Of a stretch of DNA of 64,000 bases, positions 9,124 to 17,699 are shown in pieces; position 1 is the stretch's first letter, and every line of letters begins with the position of its first letter. The notes under the pieces were generated by a model. The model was not told the origin of the DNA. It did not search any database and was given only the letters and a program-made list of their open reading frames with translations. The DNA is from Cytobacillus citreus (lineage in GTDB: Bacteria; Bacillota; Bacilli; Bacillales; Cytobacillaceae). The stretch spans positions 661,979 to 725,978 of the forward strand of contig NZ_JAGYPM010000002.1 of the NCBI RefSeq assembly GCF_018343665.1. The letters run 5' to 3'. The translations under genes were made by a program, and so were the position numbers.

Positions 9124-9206
9124 GTGTTCTTTTTTAACTTAAAGGATAGATAAACTCCCTTCTATTTACTCAAAAAAATTAGAGAGTCCTATGGAAGGTG
9201 AGAAAC

Positions 9207-10262
9207 ATGCAATTAAGACAAATTAATAAATATAGAAGAATAAAAGAATTCTTAAGGGAACATAATTACCCTAATTTTAGAATGAAACAAATCTTTAATG
9301 CTATTTTTAAAGAAAGAATAGATAAATTCAATGAAATTAATGTACTTCCAAAATCGTTAAGAGAAATTTTAGTTAAGGAATTTGGAGAGTCTATTATAGA
9401 TATTGTTCCTTTAACGGAACAACATTCTGAGCAAGTCACTAAAGTCTTATTTGAAATTTCAGGAAATGAAAAAATAGAAACGGTAAATATGAAATATAAA
9501 GCTGGGTGGGAATCATTTTGTATATCTTCTCAGTGCGGATGTAATTTTGGGTGTAAATTTTGTGCAACAGGTGACATTGGATTAAAAAGAAATTTGACAT
9601 CAGATGAAATAACTGACCAAATCCTCCATTTTTACTTACAAGGTCACTCAATTGATAGTATTTCTTTTATGGGGATGGGGGAAGCGTTAGCCAATGTACA
9701 AGTTTTTGATGCCTTGGATGTATTCACTGATCCTACGCTGTTTGCTTTAAGTCCTCGTAGGTTATCTATTTCAACTATTGGGATTATACCAAGTATAAAA
9801 AAAATGACTCTGAATTATCCGCAAGTCAATTTGACGTTTTCGTTACATTCTCCTTTTAATGAACAACGAAGTAAGTTGATGCCGATTAATGATATGTATC
9901 CATTATTAGATGTAATGGACACATTGGATGAGCATATACGAATAACATCAAGAAAAGTATATATTGCTTATATAATGTTACCTGGTGTGAATGATTCTAT
10001 TGACCATGCTAAAGAAGTAGTAAGTCTATTAAAAGGTCGATATAAAGAAGGACGTTTATATCATGTGAATTTAATCAGATATAACCCAACCGTCAGTTCT
10101 CCTTTAAGGTTCGGTGAAGTTGATGAAGGACATGTTGTTAATTTTTACAAAAAATTAAAATCATCAGGTATTAATGTGACCATTAGAAGTCAATTTGGAA
10201 TTGATATAGATGCTGCTTGTGGTCAATTGTATGGAAATTATCAAAAGAGCAACAAGCAGTAA
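9207..10262 (+). CDS. cfr-like: Cfr-type 23S rRNA A2503-C8 methyltransferase (radical SAM)
   Basis: A 351-residue radical-SAM enzyme of the RlmN/Cfr group, expected to methylate C8 of A2503 in the peptidyl-transferase centre. In the Cfr family this gives resistance to phenicols, lincosamides, oxazolidinones, pleuromutilins and streptogramin A. ATG at 9207 is chosen over GTG at 9198 because AGGTG then sits 6 bases upstream. The 4Fe-4S cysteines are C112, C116 and C119 (CGCNFGCKFCATGDIGLK), and the C-terminal catalytic Cys is C338 (DAACGQLYG). These are the same residue numbers as in staphylococcal Cfr. From memory, long stretches such as VNMKYKAGWESFCISSQ are identical to Cfr, so this is Cfr/Clb rather than housekeeping RlmN. 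Preceded by its own attenuator and followed by an ABC-F resistance gene. Confidence 0.9.
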   Translation: MQLRQINKYRRIKEFLREHNYPNFRMKQIFNAIFKERIDKFNEINVLPKSLREILVKEFGESIIDIVPLTEQHSEQVTKVLFEISGNEKIETVNMKYKAGWESFCISSQCGCNFGCKFCATGDIGLKRNLTSDEITDQILHFYLQGHSIDSISFMGMGEALANVQVFDALDVFTDPTLFALSPRRLSISTIGIIPSIKKMTLNYPQVNLTFSLHSPFNEQRSKLMPINDMYPLLDVMDTLDEHIRITSRKVYIAYIMLPGVNDSIDHAKEVVSLLKGRYKEGRLYHVNLIRYNPTVSSPLRFGEVDEGHVVNFYKKLKSSGINVTIRSQFGIDIDAACGQLYGNYQKSNKQ

Positions 10263-10601
10263 TTTGAGGTGAAGATGATGTTGAATTGTATTCCATAAAA
10301 AAATTTGTTAATATAAAAATACAATTATGAGAGGACTGATGGATGGACAATGATTAACTAATCTATATTTTTATTTGAAATGAATAACTTCAAACTACAA
10401 AATATAGGGTTAGTCTATCCATTTTTATAAATCAGTTTACACTTTATTTGTCATGATTCCAATGGCAAAAAAGAACTTATTTAATACAAGTGAAAGACTA
10501 ATCCTTCCAATTACAAATGGGAGGATTTTTTATTCTCTCATAGAAAAGATTGATATTTTTTTATCTGTAACTTTAATCTAATAAATAAAGGAGAGAGAGA
10601 A
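10263..10601 (+). promoter_or_regulatory. Region between cfr-like gene and lsa-like leader: hairpins
   Basis: An imperfect inverted repeat spans about 10339-10432 (outer ATGGATGGAC with GTCTATCCAT, inner TATATTTT with AAAATATA) and is followed by TTTTTAT. A clear rho-independent terminator, AATCCTTCCA/TGGGAGGATT with six T, lies at 10500-10531. Either could end cfr-like transcripts or act as a further attenuator for the ABC-F gene. A 7-codon frame (MMLNCIP) with GAGGTG upstream directly follows the methyltransferase stop. A sigma-A promoter could not be fixed. Confidence 0.5.
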
Positions 10602-10655
10602 ATGAGCAATTCAGACACTATTGTTACGCATGTAATACTCCGTATAAGTCGTTAA
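10602..10655 (+). CDS. 17-residue leader peptide of the lsa-like gene
   Basis: MSNSDTIVTHVILRISR, with AAAGGAGAGA upstream at ribosome-binding distance. Its last codons form the 5' arm of a 12-bp perfect hairpin and its stop codon lies in the loop. This is the standard design of a stalling leader peptide. Expression of antibiotic-resistance ABC-F genes is often controlled in this way. Confidence 0.65.
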   Translation: MSNSDTIVTHVILRISR

Positions 10656-10677
10656 TATCCATCAAACTTATACGGAG
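10638..10677 (+). promoter_or_regulatory. Leader hairpin with alternative pairing to the lsa-like RBS
   Basis: CTCCGTATAAGT (10638-10649) pairs perfectly with ACTTATACGGAG (10666-10677). The 5' arm CTCCGTATA can instead pair with TATAC(AAA)GGAG at 10731-10742, which contains the Shine-Dalgarno of the ABC-F gene. There is no U-run after the hairpin, so translational rather than transcriptional control is the better reading (inference). Confidence 0.55.
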
Positions 10678-10750
10678 AAATTTAGAATAGATGGATGTGC
10701 CGACTTTGTATAAAAAGTAAAAAGTGTTGATATACAAAGGAGGAATTATC

Positions 10751-12229
10751 ATGTCAATGATACAAGTTCAAGACTTATCTTTTTCTTATCCAGGCAGCTT
10801 TGACAATATTTTTGAAGGTGTAAACTTTCAAATAGATACGGATTGGAAACTTGGATTTATCGGTAGAAATGGACGAGGTAAAACAACATTCTTTAATTTA
10901 TTATTAGGCAATTATGAGTATAGTGGGAAAATCATTTCTTCGGTAGAATTTAATTATTTCCCTTATCCAGTTTCAGATAAAAACAAGTATACTCATGAAA
11001 TTTTTGAAGAAATTTGCCCCCGAGCAGAGGATTGGGAATTTCTTCGTGAAATATCCTATCTGAATATTGATGCCGAGGTCATGTACCGACCATTTAAAAC
11101 ATTATCAAATGGAGAACAAACCAAGGTGTTGCTAGCTGCACTTTTTTTGACTGAGGGTCAATTTCTATTAATTGATGAGCCAACCAATCATCTAGACACT
11201 GATGCACGAAAGATTGTCTCTGATTATCTAAGAAAGAAAAAAGGGTTTATTTTAATTTCACATGACAGAATGTTTTTAGATGGATGCGTTGACCATATCT
11301 TATCTATAAATAGGGCAAATATTGAAGTGCAAAGTGGTAACTATTCTTCTTGGAAGTTAAATTTTGATAGACAGCAGGAATACGAAGAGGCAACGAATCA
11401 GCGTCTACAAAAAGACATTGGAAGATTAAAACAGTCTTCAAAGCGTTCAGCAGGTTGGTCTAGTCAAGTGGAAGCTTCCAAAAACGGGACAACAAATTCG
11501 GGTTCTAAATTGGATAAGGGTTTTGTAGGACATAAAGCGGCAAAGATGATGAAGAGAGCAAAGAACCTTGAATCTAGGCAACAAAAAGCTATTGAGGAAA
11601 AGTCTATGCTGCTAAAGAATGTGGAAAAAACCGAGTCATTAAAATTAGAACCATTGGAATTTCAGTCAAATGAATTGATTGTTTTGGCTGATGTGTCTGT
11701 TAAGTACGATGACCAAATAGTGAATAAGCCAATTACCTTTAAAGTTGAACAAGGTGACCGTATTGTACTTGATGGAAAGAATGGAAGCGGAAAAAGTAGT
11801 ATCCTAAAATTAATTCTAGGAAATCCGATACAGCATACAGGTTCAATGAATTTAGGTTCAGGCCTCATCATTTCCTATGTTCAACAAGATACTTCTCATT
11901 TGAAGGGACTGTTATCGGACTTTATTGAAGAGCATGAGATTGATGAAACGTTATTTAAATCCATTCTACGTAAGCTGGATTTTGACCGAATTCAATTTGA
12001 GAAAGATATATCTCATTATTCTGGTGGACAAAAGAAAAAGCTGCTTATAGCCAAAAGTTTATGTGAAAAAGCTCATTTATATATTTGGGATGAACCGTTA
12101 AATTTTATTGATATTTATTCGCGCATGCAGATTGAAGAGCTTATTCAAAAATTTAATCCCACAATGGTTATTGTTGAGCATGATCAGGCATTTCAACAAA
12201 CAGTTGCAACAAAAACTATATCTATGTAG
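10751..12229 (+). CDS. lsa-like: Lsa-type ABC-F ribosome-protection protein
   Basis: 492 residues from the ATG at 10751, with AAAGGAGG 6-7 bases upstream; an upstream TTG has no ribosome binding site. It has two ABC ATPase domains and no membrane segment, the ABC-F layout. First domain: Walker A GFIGRNGRGKTT, signature LSNGEQTK, Walker B LLIDEPTNHLD. Second domain: GKNGSGKSS, signature YSGGQKKK, Walker B YIWDEPLNFID. Between them is a basic linker (about residues 200-300) that reaches the peptidyl-transferase centre in such proteins. Sequence and length fit the Lsa group (lincosamide, streptogramin A, pleuromutilin). This substrate range overlaps that of the Cfr-type enzyme just upstream. Ends before a terminator at 12397. 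Confidence 0.9.
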   Translation: MSMIQVQDLSFSYPGSFDNIFEGVNFQIDTDWKLGFIGRNGRGKTTFFNLLLGNYEYSGKIISSVEFNYFPYPVSDKNKYTHEIFEEICPRAEDWEFLREISYLNIDAEVMYRPFKTLSNGEQTKVLLAALFLTEGQFLLIDEPTNHLDTDARKIVSDYLRKKKGFILISHDRMFLDGCVDHILSINRANIEVQSGNYSSWKLNFDRQQEYEEATNQRLQKDIGRLKQSSKRSAGWSSQVEASKNGTTNSGSKLDKGFVGHKAAKMMKRAKNLESRQQKAIEEKSMLLKNVEKTESLKLEPLEFQSNELIVLADVSVKYDDQIVNKPITFKVEQGDRIVLDGKNGSGKSSILKLILGNPIQHTGSMNLGSGLIISYVQQDTSHLKGLLSDFIEEHEIDETLFKSILRKLDFDRIQFEKDISHYSGGQKKKLLIAKSLCEKAHLYIWDEPLNFIDIYSRMQIEELIQKFNPTMVIVEHDQAFQQTVATKTISM

Positions 12230-12628
12230 TTAAATAAGAAGAATTGAAGATATAATCAGTAAATCAGATTATTAAATTATAGGGTGCGTTTCTTAATAAG
12301 GTCTTTGAAATGTTCTTTACGTAAAACAGGGACAATGGAGAAAGAAAGTTACTAATGTCTTTTAAGATTATCTTGAAATCGAGTCTTCTGTTAAAGGGCG
12401 CGTTTAATTAGGAACGCGTCTTTTTTATTTAAAAGGCCATCTTATGATTTGAATTAATTATAGGTTAAAAGGGAGCAAAATCAGGTTCAACTAAAAAGCA
12501 ACGAATGTCGGAGTTTATACTTTTTCTTGATTTTTTGCACATCCGGTAAAAGTTCCACCAGAACATGCAAAATCAAGAAAAACATCTAACAAAAGAAGCG
12601 TCTCAAAAGACGCTTCAAAACAATTAAA
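12230..12628. other. Gap between lsa-like gene and qox operon
   Basis: No gene recognised. It holds the terminator at 12397-12427, a second hairpin, GAAGCGTCT/AGACGCTTC, at about 12595-12618, and then a dispersed repeat. The two operons converge here. Confidence 0.45.
12397..12427 (+). terminator. Rho-independent terminator of the lsa-like gene
   Basis: Stem GGCGCGTT/AACGCGTC (8 bp, one G-T pair) with an 8-nt loop, followed by TTTTTTATTT. Confidence 0.7.
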
Positions 12629-12786
12629 TTATCGCAGATTAACGGGCTGTAAGACCCCCACTTCAAGAAGTTGAATAAAACAAAAATTTCTAAGTAGGGG
12701 ATCAACAGCCCGTAAAGGCCCGATTGGTTCAACTAACAATCAGTGGGGGATGAAAGAACCCCCCACTGATTGAAGTTTCACTTTAT
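12629..12786. repeat. Dispersed structured intergenic repeat, copy 2
   Basis: Starts TTATCGCAGATTAACGGGC, then folds as nested stems: ACGGGCTGT with ACAGCCCGT, a CCCCCACTT-type inner stem, and a separate ATCAGTGGGGG/CCCCCACTGAT hairpin. It ends GAAGTTTCACTTTAT. The terminal TTA is the stop codon of qoxD on the minus strand. It probably acts as the transcript end for the qox operon as well. Confidence 0.75.
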
Positions 12787-13067
12787 ACATAACCCCATAT
12801 CATACAAAGTAGTGTACCAAAAACGGTAACTAGTGCTATGAAAATGGCGTAATATAGGTTCGTGTAGATAGACCCTCTATCTCCAGTTTCACCAGCGTGC
12901 ATAAATACAACTAGCTGAAGAGCTGCTTGTATAAAGGCAGTAATAAGAAGAATTGTCATGCCTACTGAAAATGACATGTCAGAGAAGTAAACCATAAGAG
13001 CTACTATCGTAAGGATTAGTGAAAATACAAAACCCATGACTTGTTTACGCGGAAATAATTCACTCAT
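12783..13067 (-). CDS. qoxD: Quinol oxidase aa3-600 subunit IV
   Basis: A 94-residue protein with three membrane helices, the last gene of the qox operon. The pattern FIQAALQLVVFMHAGE in the second helix region is typical of bacterial subunit IV (QoxD/CyoD). It is a small assembly or stability subunit of the haem-copper menaquinol oxidase in the cell membrane. It starts 2 bases after the qoxC stop. It is shorter than the B. subtilis protein (about 124 residues), and its stop codon falls in the dispersed repeat, so the C-terminus may have been trimmed by that insertion (inference). Confidence 0.85.
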   Translation of the reverse strand: MSELFPRKQVMGFVFSLILTIVALMVYFSDMSFSVGMTILLITAFIQAALQLVVFMHAGETGDRGSIYTNLYYAIFIALVTVFGTLLCMIWGYV

Positions 13068-13069
13068 GT

Positions 13070-13666
13070 TTACATCAATCCTTTCAGGTAGATGAAGCTA
13101 AAGATGAAGATCCATACAACATCTAGGAAATGCCAATAAAGTGAGAAAATAAATGATTTATTAGCAGTCTCGGGAGTCAATCCACGTTTCCGAATTTGTA
13201 GGATAATCGCTGTACCCCAAAGTAATCCAAATGTAACGTGCCCTCCATGAGTTCCTAATGTTGTTAATAGGATCGCTGTAAATGCACTAGTTTGTAGTCC
13301 GGCGCCAACGTGATAAAAGTGATTAAACTCAAAAATCTCGACGCTTAAGAATACTAGACCAAGCAGAAGGGTGATCCCCAAAAATGCCATCATAGCCTTC
13401 TGTTTTCCGAGACGCATGGCATGAATTGCTAATCCAATCGTAAAGCTGCTGGTTAACAGTACAAATGTTTCAATCAGTAGTGGTGCTATTTCAAAAATAT
13501 CTGCTCCAGTTGGACCGTTACCTGTACGATCCACTAATGTAAAATATGCTGCAAAAAGTGTACCGAAAAGCATAATTTCGGCACCTATAAAAATCCAAAA
13601 TCCTAATATATTTGCTTGATTTTGCCCTGTGCTATATTCAAGAGGCAGCGAGTTATCTATTTTCAT
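13070..13666 (-). CDS. qoxC: Quinol oxidase aa3-600 subunit III
   Basis: 198 residues, five membrane helices, the heme-copper oxidase subunit III family in its short five-helix form. Conserved features are NILGFWIFIGAEIMLFGTL near the N-terminus and HGGHVTFGLLWG and YWHFLDVVWIFIF later. The gene lies 3 bases after qoxB, in one operon. The subunit stabilises the catalytic core and its proton path. Confidence 0.92.
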   Translation of the reverse strand: MKIDNSLPLEYSTGQNQANILGFWIFIGAEIMLFGTLFAAYFTLVDRTGNGPTGADIFEIAPLLIETFVLLTSSFTIGLAIHAMRLGKQKAMMAFLGITLLLGLVFLSVEIFEFNHFYHVGAGLQTSAFTAILLTTLGTHGGHVTFGLLWGTAIILQIRKRGLTPETANKSFIFSLYWHFLDVVWIFIFSFIYLKGLM

Positions 13667-13669
13667 AAT

Positions 13670-15610
13670 TTAAGCACCTCGCGATGTTTCAGTTTTTTGA
13701 ATCTCATTTACAGAGATGTAACGACCGTGATCGTTCTCAAATGAACGATAAGCCATACAAGCAAAAATTCCAATTGTTGTTACGATGGCAGGAATCCACA
13801 TTCCGAATATAAATGAGAATCCCCATGCAAAGAAAATACAGCCTAAAATAAAAGGAACACCGCTGTTATTTGGCATATGAATTTTTTCATAATAACCAGT
13901 GAATAATTCATGTCCACGTTTCTTAGCATCCCAGAAAGGTTCAAGTGAATTAACTTGAGGTGTCATTGCAAAGTTATACTCTGGTACTGGACTATGAGTA
14001 GCCCACTCTAGTGTACGTGCATTCCATGGGTCTGAACCGACATCTCTTGAAGCGTAACGAGTACTGTAGTAAACGTTATAAACGATTAAACAGAAACCGA
14101 TAGCAAGACCAACGGCCCCGACCATTGAAATCATATTATAAATTCCAAAACCAGTAGATTCAGAGTAAGTGTACATACGACGTGCTTGACCGTCTAATCC
14201 AGAGAAAAACATTGGCATAAATGCTAAAAGAGTACTCATGGAAATAACCCATGCTTCCACTTTACCAATTTTGTCATTCAATTTGAAACCGAACATTTTT
14301 GGCCAATAGTAATGGAGACCAGCAAGCATACCAAACACGACACCAGGAATAATAACCATGTGGAAGTGAGCGACTAAGAACATCGTATTATGGTATTGGT
14401 AGTCGGCGGCTGACATTCCAAGCATAACTCCAGTAACCCCACCGATTGTGAAAATCGGAATGAACAATAATGAATAAAGCATTGGAGTGGTAATGACGAT
14501 CTTACCTTTCCAAAGTGTAAATAACCAGTTGAATATCTTAACTCCTGTTGGAACAGCAATCGCCATTGTTGTGATCGAAAAGATACTGTTCGTTAGAGCC
14601 CCTTGCCCCATTGTAAAGAAATGGTGTGTCCAAACCAAGAATGATAATAGAGAGATTATAACCATTGAGCCAACCATTGATTTATAGCCATATAGATTGC
14701 GGCGTGAAAAGGTTGAGATAATCTCACTATAAATACCAAATGCCGGTAGAATTAAGATGTACACTTCAGGATGTCCCCAAACCCAGAAGAAGTTCGCCCA
14801 AAGCATATCCATACCGCCATTTGCTGTAGTAAAGAAGTTTGTTGCAAATAAACGGTCCATTGTTCCCATAAGGAGTGCCACTGTTAATACTGGGAAAGCG
14901 AATACGATAATTATATTTGCCACTAAGGAAGACCATGTGAACATTGGCATTTTCATTAAAGTCATACCAGGTGCTCTCATTTTGAGAATGGTGGTAATCA
15001 TATTAATACCAGTCATTAATGTACCAAGTCCGGAAATCTGAAGAGCAAACATATAATAGTTTGTTCCTACTGATTCACTAAATTCGTTACTTGCAAGCGG
15101 GAAATAAGAAGTCCAACCTGCATCGGGAGATCCACCAACGACGAAAGAGATGTTTAATAACATCGCTCCCATAAAAAATAACCAAAAGCTCAGCGCGTTT
15201 AGTCTTGGGAAAGCTACGTCACGAGCACCAATTTGTAATGGAACGACGAAGTTCATGAAGGCCATAATGAAGGGCATGGCCATAAAGATGATCATAACGA
15301 TCCCATGTGTAGTGAATATTTCATTATAGTGCTGAGCATCTAACAGCGTGTTTTCAGGCGCCGCTAGTTGAGCACGCATCATAATTGCATCTGCCCCACC
15401 CCTGAAAAGCATTAATAGAGCAGATATTAAATACATAATCCCAATTCGTTTGTGGTCAACAGTGGTTAACCATTCACGCCACAGATATCCCCATTTTTTA
15501 AAATAGGTTAATCCTGCGAAAATTGCTATAACAGTTAGCCCAATGGCAACCATCGATGCATAAATAGCAGGACTTGGATGCGGTACGGCAAATCGATCAA
15601 AGTAATCCAT
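13670..15610 (-). CDS. qoxB: Quinol oxidase aa3-600 subunit I
   Basis: 646 residues with about 14-15 membrane helices, the catalytic subunit of the menaquinol-oxidising haem-copper oxidase that reduces O2 to water and pumps protons. Visible core motifs are the haem a ligand region FTTHGIVMIIFM, the CuB/active-site Tyr helix WGHPEVYILILPAFG, the CuB ligand pair VWTHHFFTMG, and VAHFHMVIIPG with the haem ligands. Length matches B. subtilis QoxB (649). The extended N-terminal helix is typical of the quinol branch. It is co-transcribed with qoxA upstream (68-bp gap) and qoxCD downstream. Confidence 0.95.
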   Translation of the reverse strand: MDYFDRFAVPHPSPAIYASMVAIGLTVIAIFAGLTYFKKWGYLWREWLTTVDHKRIGIMYLISALLMLFRGGADAIMMRAQLAAPENTLLDAQHYNEIFTTHGIVMIIFMAMPFIMAFMNFVVPLQIGARDVAFPRLNALSFWLFFMGAMLLNISFVVGGSPDAGWTSYFPLASNEFSESVGTNYYMFALQISGLGTLMTGINMITTILKMRAPGMTLMKMPMFTWSSLVANIIIVFAFPVLTVALLMGTMDRLFATNFFTTANGGMDMLWANFFWVWGHPEVYILILPAFGIYSEIISTFSRRNLYGYKSMVGSMVIISLLSFLVWTHHFFTMGQGALTNSIFSITTMAIAVPTGVKIFNWLFTLWKGKIVITTPMLYSLLFIPIFTIGGVTGVMLGMSAADYQYHNTMFLVAHFHMVIIPGVVFGMLAGLHYYWPKMFGFKLNDKIGKVEAWVISMSTLLAFMPMFFSGLDGQARRMYTYSESTGFGIYNMISMVGAVGLAIGFCLIVYNVYYSTRYASRDVGSDPWNARTLEWATHSPVPEYNFAMTPQVNSLEPFWDAKKRGHELFTGYYEKIHMPNNSGVPFILGCIFFAWGFSFIFGMWIPAIVTTIGIFACMAYRSFENDHGRYISVNEIQKTETSRGA

Positions 15611-15678
15611 ACATTTGTGACTCCTTTCAGGAATGCTTCTTATATGAAACTAGCTTTTGTTTTTAGATTTAGATAAAT

Positions 15679-16560
15679 TTAATATTTGTTGTGTTCAGAA
15701 TGTTCTGAGTTAGATGCCCTATTAGTATGTTTATTATGTTTCTTTGGAGGCGGTAAGAATTCTAAATGAGTTCCAGTAAACGTGGACTGCCCAACGATAC
15801 TTGGTTTTAATAATTCAACGAATTTTTCTTCAGTAAGAGGTTCCGCTGATTCTTTTACTTCCTCTACCCATTCATCGAATTCTGCTTGAGGTATTGCTGT
15901 GACATTGAATGTATTTTCAGCAAATCCTTTTCCACTAAAGCTAGCATTTCGACCCATATATTCACCTGGAGCGTCTGCAGCCAAGTGCAAAGTGGTTAAC
16001 ATGTCAGCCATTGCGTATTTTTGTCCTCCAAGTTGTGGAATCCAGAAACTTGTGATTGGTCCATATGAATAAAGTTTAAATTCAAGTGCACGATCTGTTG
16101 GGATATATAAGTAATTAACTGTTTCAATATTCTCTTCTGGATAACTAAAATGCCACTTCCAATTTGATGTAGAAGCATATACAATTAATGGCTCTTTATC
16201 TTCATACCCTTTCGGTGCTGACTCGACGATATTGTTACTTTGAACGGATACAAAGGAAAGGTAAGCGACAATTAAAACTGGAATCCCCACACAAATCACT
16301 TCAACCCATATATTTCCTTCAATGTGGGGTGGTTCATAATCTTCACGTTGTTTTGAAGCACGATATTTTACCAGCATAATAATTAAAATAACGAAAACAA
16401 CAAGGACAATTACCGACATAATTCCAATCGATAACATAATGTCACTTGCTTGCCTTTCAGCTTGGGGCCCTTTAGGATCCAAAACCAATAGTGGTTCACA
16501 TCCTGTTAACATGATGACAATAGTAAAAATGATGGTTAGAAAAGACCATTTTTTTTTCAT
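15679..16560 (-). CDS. qoxA: Quinol oxidase aa3-600 subunit II (lipoprotein)
   Basis: 293 residues: a lipoprotein signal with lipobox LTGC at residues about 18-21, then two membrane helices (about 40-65 and 85-105), then the extracytoplasmic cupredoxin domain. The CuA ligands of cytochrome c oxidases (CxxxC and the second His) are absent, which marks it as a quinol oxidase subunit II. The sequence after the lipobox, EPLLVLDPKGPQA, is typical of QoxA. A His- and Asn-rich tail ends the protein. First gene of qoxABCD. The operon promoter must lie in the AT-rich 16561-16830. Confidence 0.93.
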   Translation of the reverse strand: MKKKWSFLTIIFTIVIMLTGCEPLLVLDPKGPQAERQASDIMLSIGIMSVIVLVVFVILIIMLVKYRASKQREDYEPPHIEGNIWVEVICVGIPVLIVAYLSFVSVQSNNIVESAPKGYEDKEPLIVYASTSNWKWHFSYPEENIETVNYLYIPTDRALEFKLYSYGPITSFWIPQLGGQKYAMADMLTTLHLAADAPGEYMGRNASFSGKGFAENTFNVTAIPQAEFDEWVEEVKESAEPLTEEKFVELLKPSIVGQSTFTGTHLEFLPPPKKHNKHTNRASNSEHSEHNKY

Positions 16561-16944
16561 AGTGAAACTCCTTTGCTTTTTTAAGTTCTAGTGAAAAATG
16601 AAATGGTTTTAATAGGTTACCTGATTCACAATTGATTTTTATATTAATGACCCTAATTTTTAAATGCAATTAAATGTGAGATATTTCACCAATTGTTCAA
16701 ATTAGAAAAAATTTTTTTAAAGGGATATTTAGCTATTCAAAAATCATAAAATACCTTGGTAAAAGGGCTTTTAATATGAGTTAAAGATGAAGGGAAATGG
16801 TGTAATAAAATAAAGTGGATGGTGGAATTTCTTGAAAAATGGACGGATACAAGCATTGCTATTTATTTTATAGTGATAATTTTGATGAAATAATATATTT
16901 GGGCATTTTTGATAGACTGTTTTATAAAGTAAAGAGGTGGCCTA

Positions 16945-17054
16945 TGATGGGATCCCAAAATTGTTATGCACGATTCACTTTTGCTAGAGAGAATGAAGAT
17001 ACCATAAATGAAGGAGTACAAAGGTTTACGGATGCACTAAACTCAACCAGATAA
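16945..17054 (+). pseudogene. C-terminal fragment, probably of a PLP-dependent aminotransferase
   Basis: Thirty-six codons starting at ATG ATG and reading NCYARFTFARENEDTINEG, then ending in a natural stop. The pattern resembles the last residues of fold-type I aminotransferases (Y.R..FA.....I.EG...L). A near-identical piece recurs at 20276. The rest of the gene is missing. The family is a tentative guess. Confidence 0.4.
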
Positions 17055-17130
17055 AGATAGAGAATCATGATTTCATTCATGAATCTCTTTTTTTAAAAAA
17101 TAAGTATAACTTTTCTTGAGTTTGAGAATT

Positions 17131-17427
17131 GTCTAGTTCCAGCGCCTACCCCCGACGTACAGGACGTACTAGTGTCGACAATGCGACAGGACAAGGAAAG
17201 CATCGTCAGCGATACATCGCACGACCAAAAGGGAGCTTTTGGGAGGACGTCGCGCTTTTGTCGACCTCGAGGTCATTAGTCAGTCCGCCAAGAAAGTTAA
17301 AGAACAACTTTCCCGTCGGCCTGTCTTATGCTTGTCGGGGGTGAGCACAAAGGAAAGCTTCCTTGAATAAACTTCGCAGAAACAATTTGATCTGTAATTG
17401 TTTCGAAGGCGCTTGCGCTTTTCTTAT
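17131..17427. repeat. Bacillus-type dispersed intergenic repeat (SD-like stem element)
   Basis: Begins GTCTAGTTCCAGCGCCTA and ends AAGGCGCTTGCGCTTTTCTT, two signatures I recall at the ends of a common palindromic repeat in Bacillaceae genomes. The ends are complementary (AGCGCCT/AGGCGCT). Between them are further inverted segments, such as GACGTCGCGCTTTTG. A 71-codon frame through it is a shadow, not a gene. Confidence 0.6.
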
Positions 17428-17605
17428 GTTCTAAGAATAAAAGGATGGGGAAAAAAGTATTGAAGTGGATGATTGAAAAATATTTAAATTCATTATGATA
17501 GTAGAGTAGGTTACCGACAAATCACATTAACCCTAAAAAAATGGTTGGGTACGTGAGATGATTCACAATTATTTTGTTTAGTTTTTTATTAGTAACTTTT
17601 TATTG

Positions 17606-17690
17606 CAGATTCACGTGCAGTAAGACTCCTACTTCAAAACTTTAGATGAATCGAAGAAGTTTAGGAGGGAGATCAAAAACAATAAGGGAG
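17606..17690. repeat. Dispersed structured intergenic repeat, diverged half copy
   Basis: Reads ATTGCAGATTCACGTGCAGT, then AGACTCCTACTTC with a matching GAAGTTTAGGAGG. This is the left half of the repeat seen at 12629 and 32861, with compensating changes in the inner stem (CTCCTACTTC/GAAGTTTAGGAG). The right half is missing and is replaced by the deoC remnant. Confidence 0.5.
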
Positions 17691-17699
17691 GCGGAGTAG

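Noticed and set aside
14374..15041. ORFs overlapping qoxB on other frames
   Set aside because: Shadows of a highly conserved catalytic gene; no start signals.
17129..17344. 71-codon ORF within the dispersed repeat
   Set aside because: The reading frame follows the palindromic repeat, has no ribosome binding site and no protein-like conservation.
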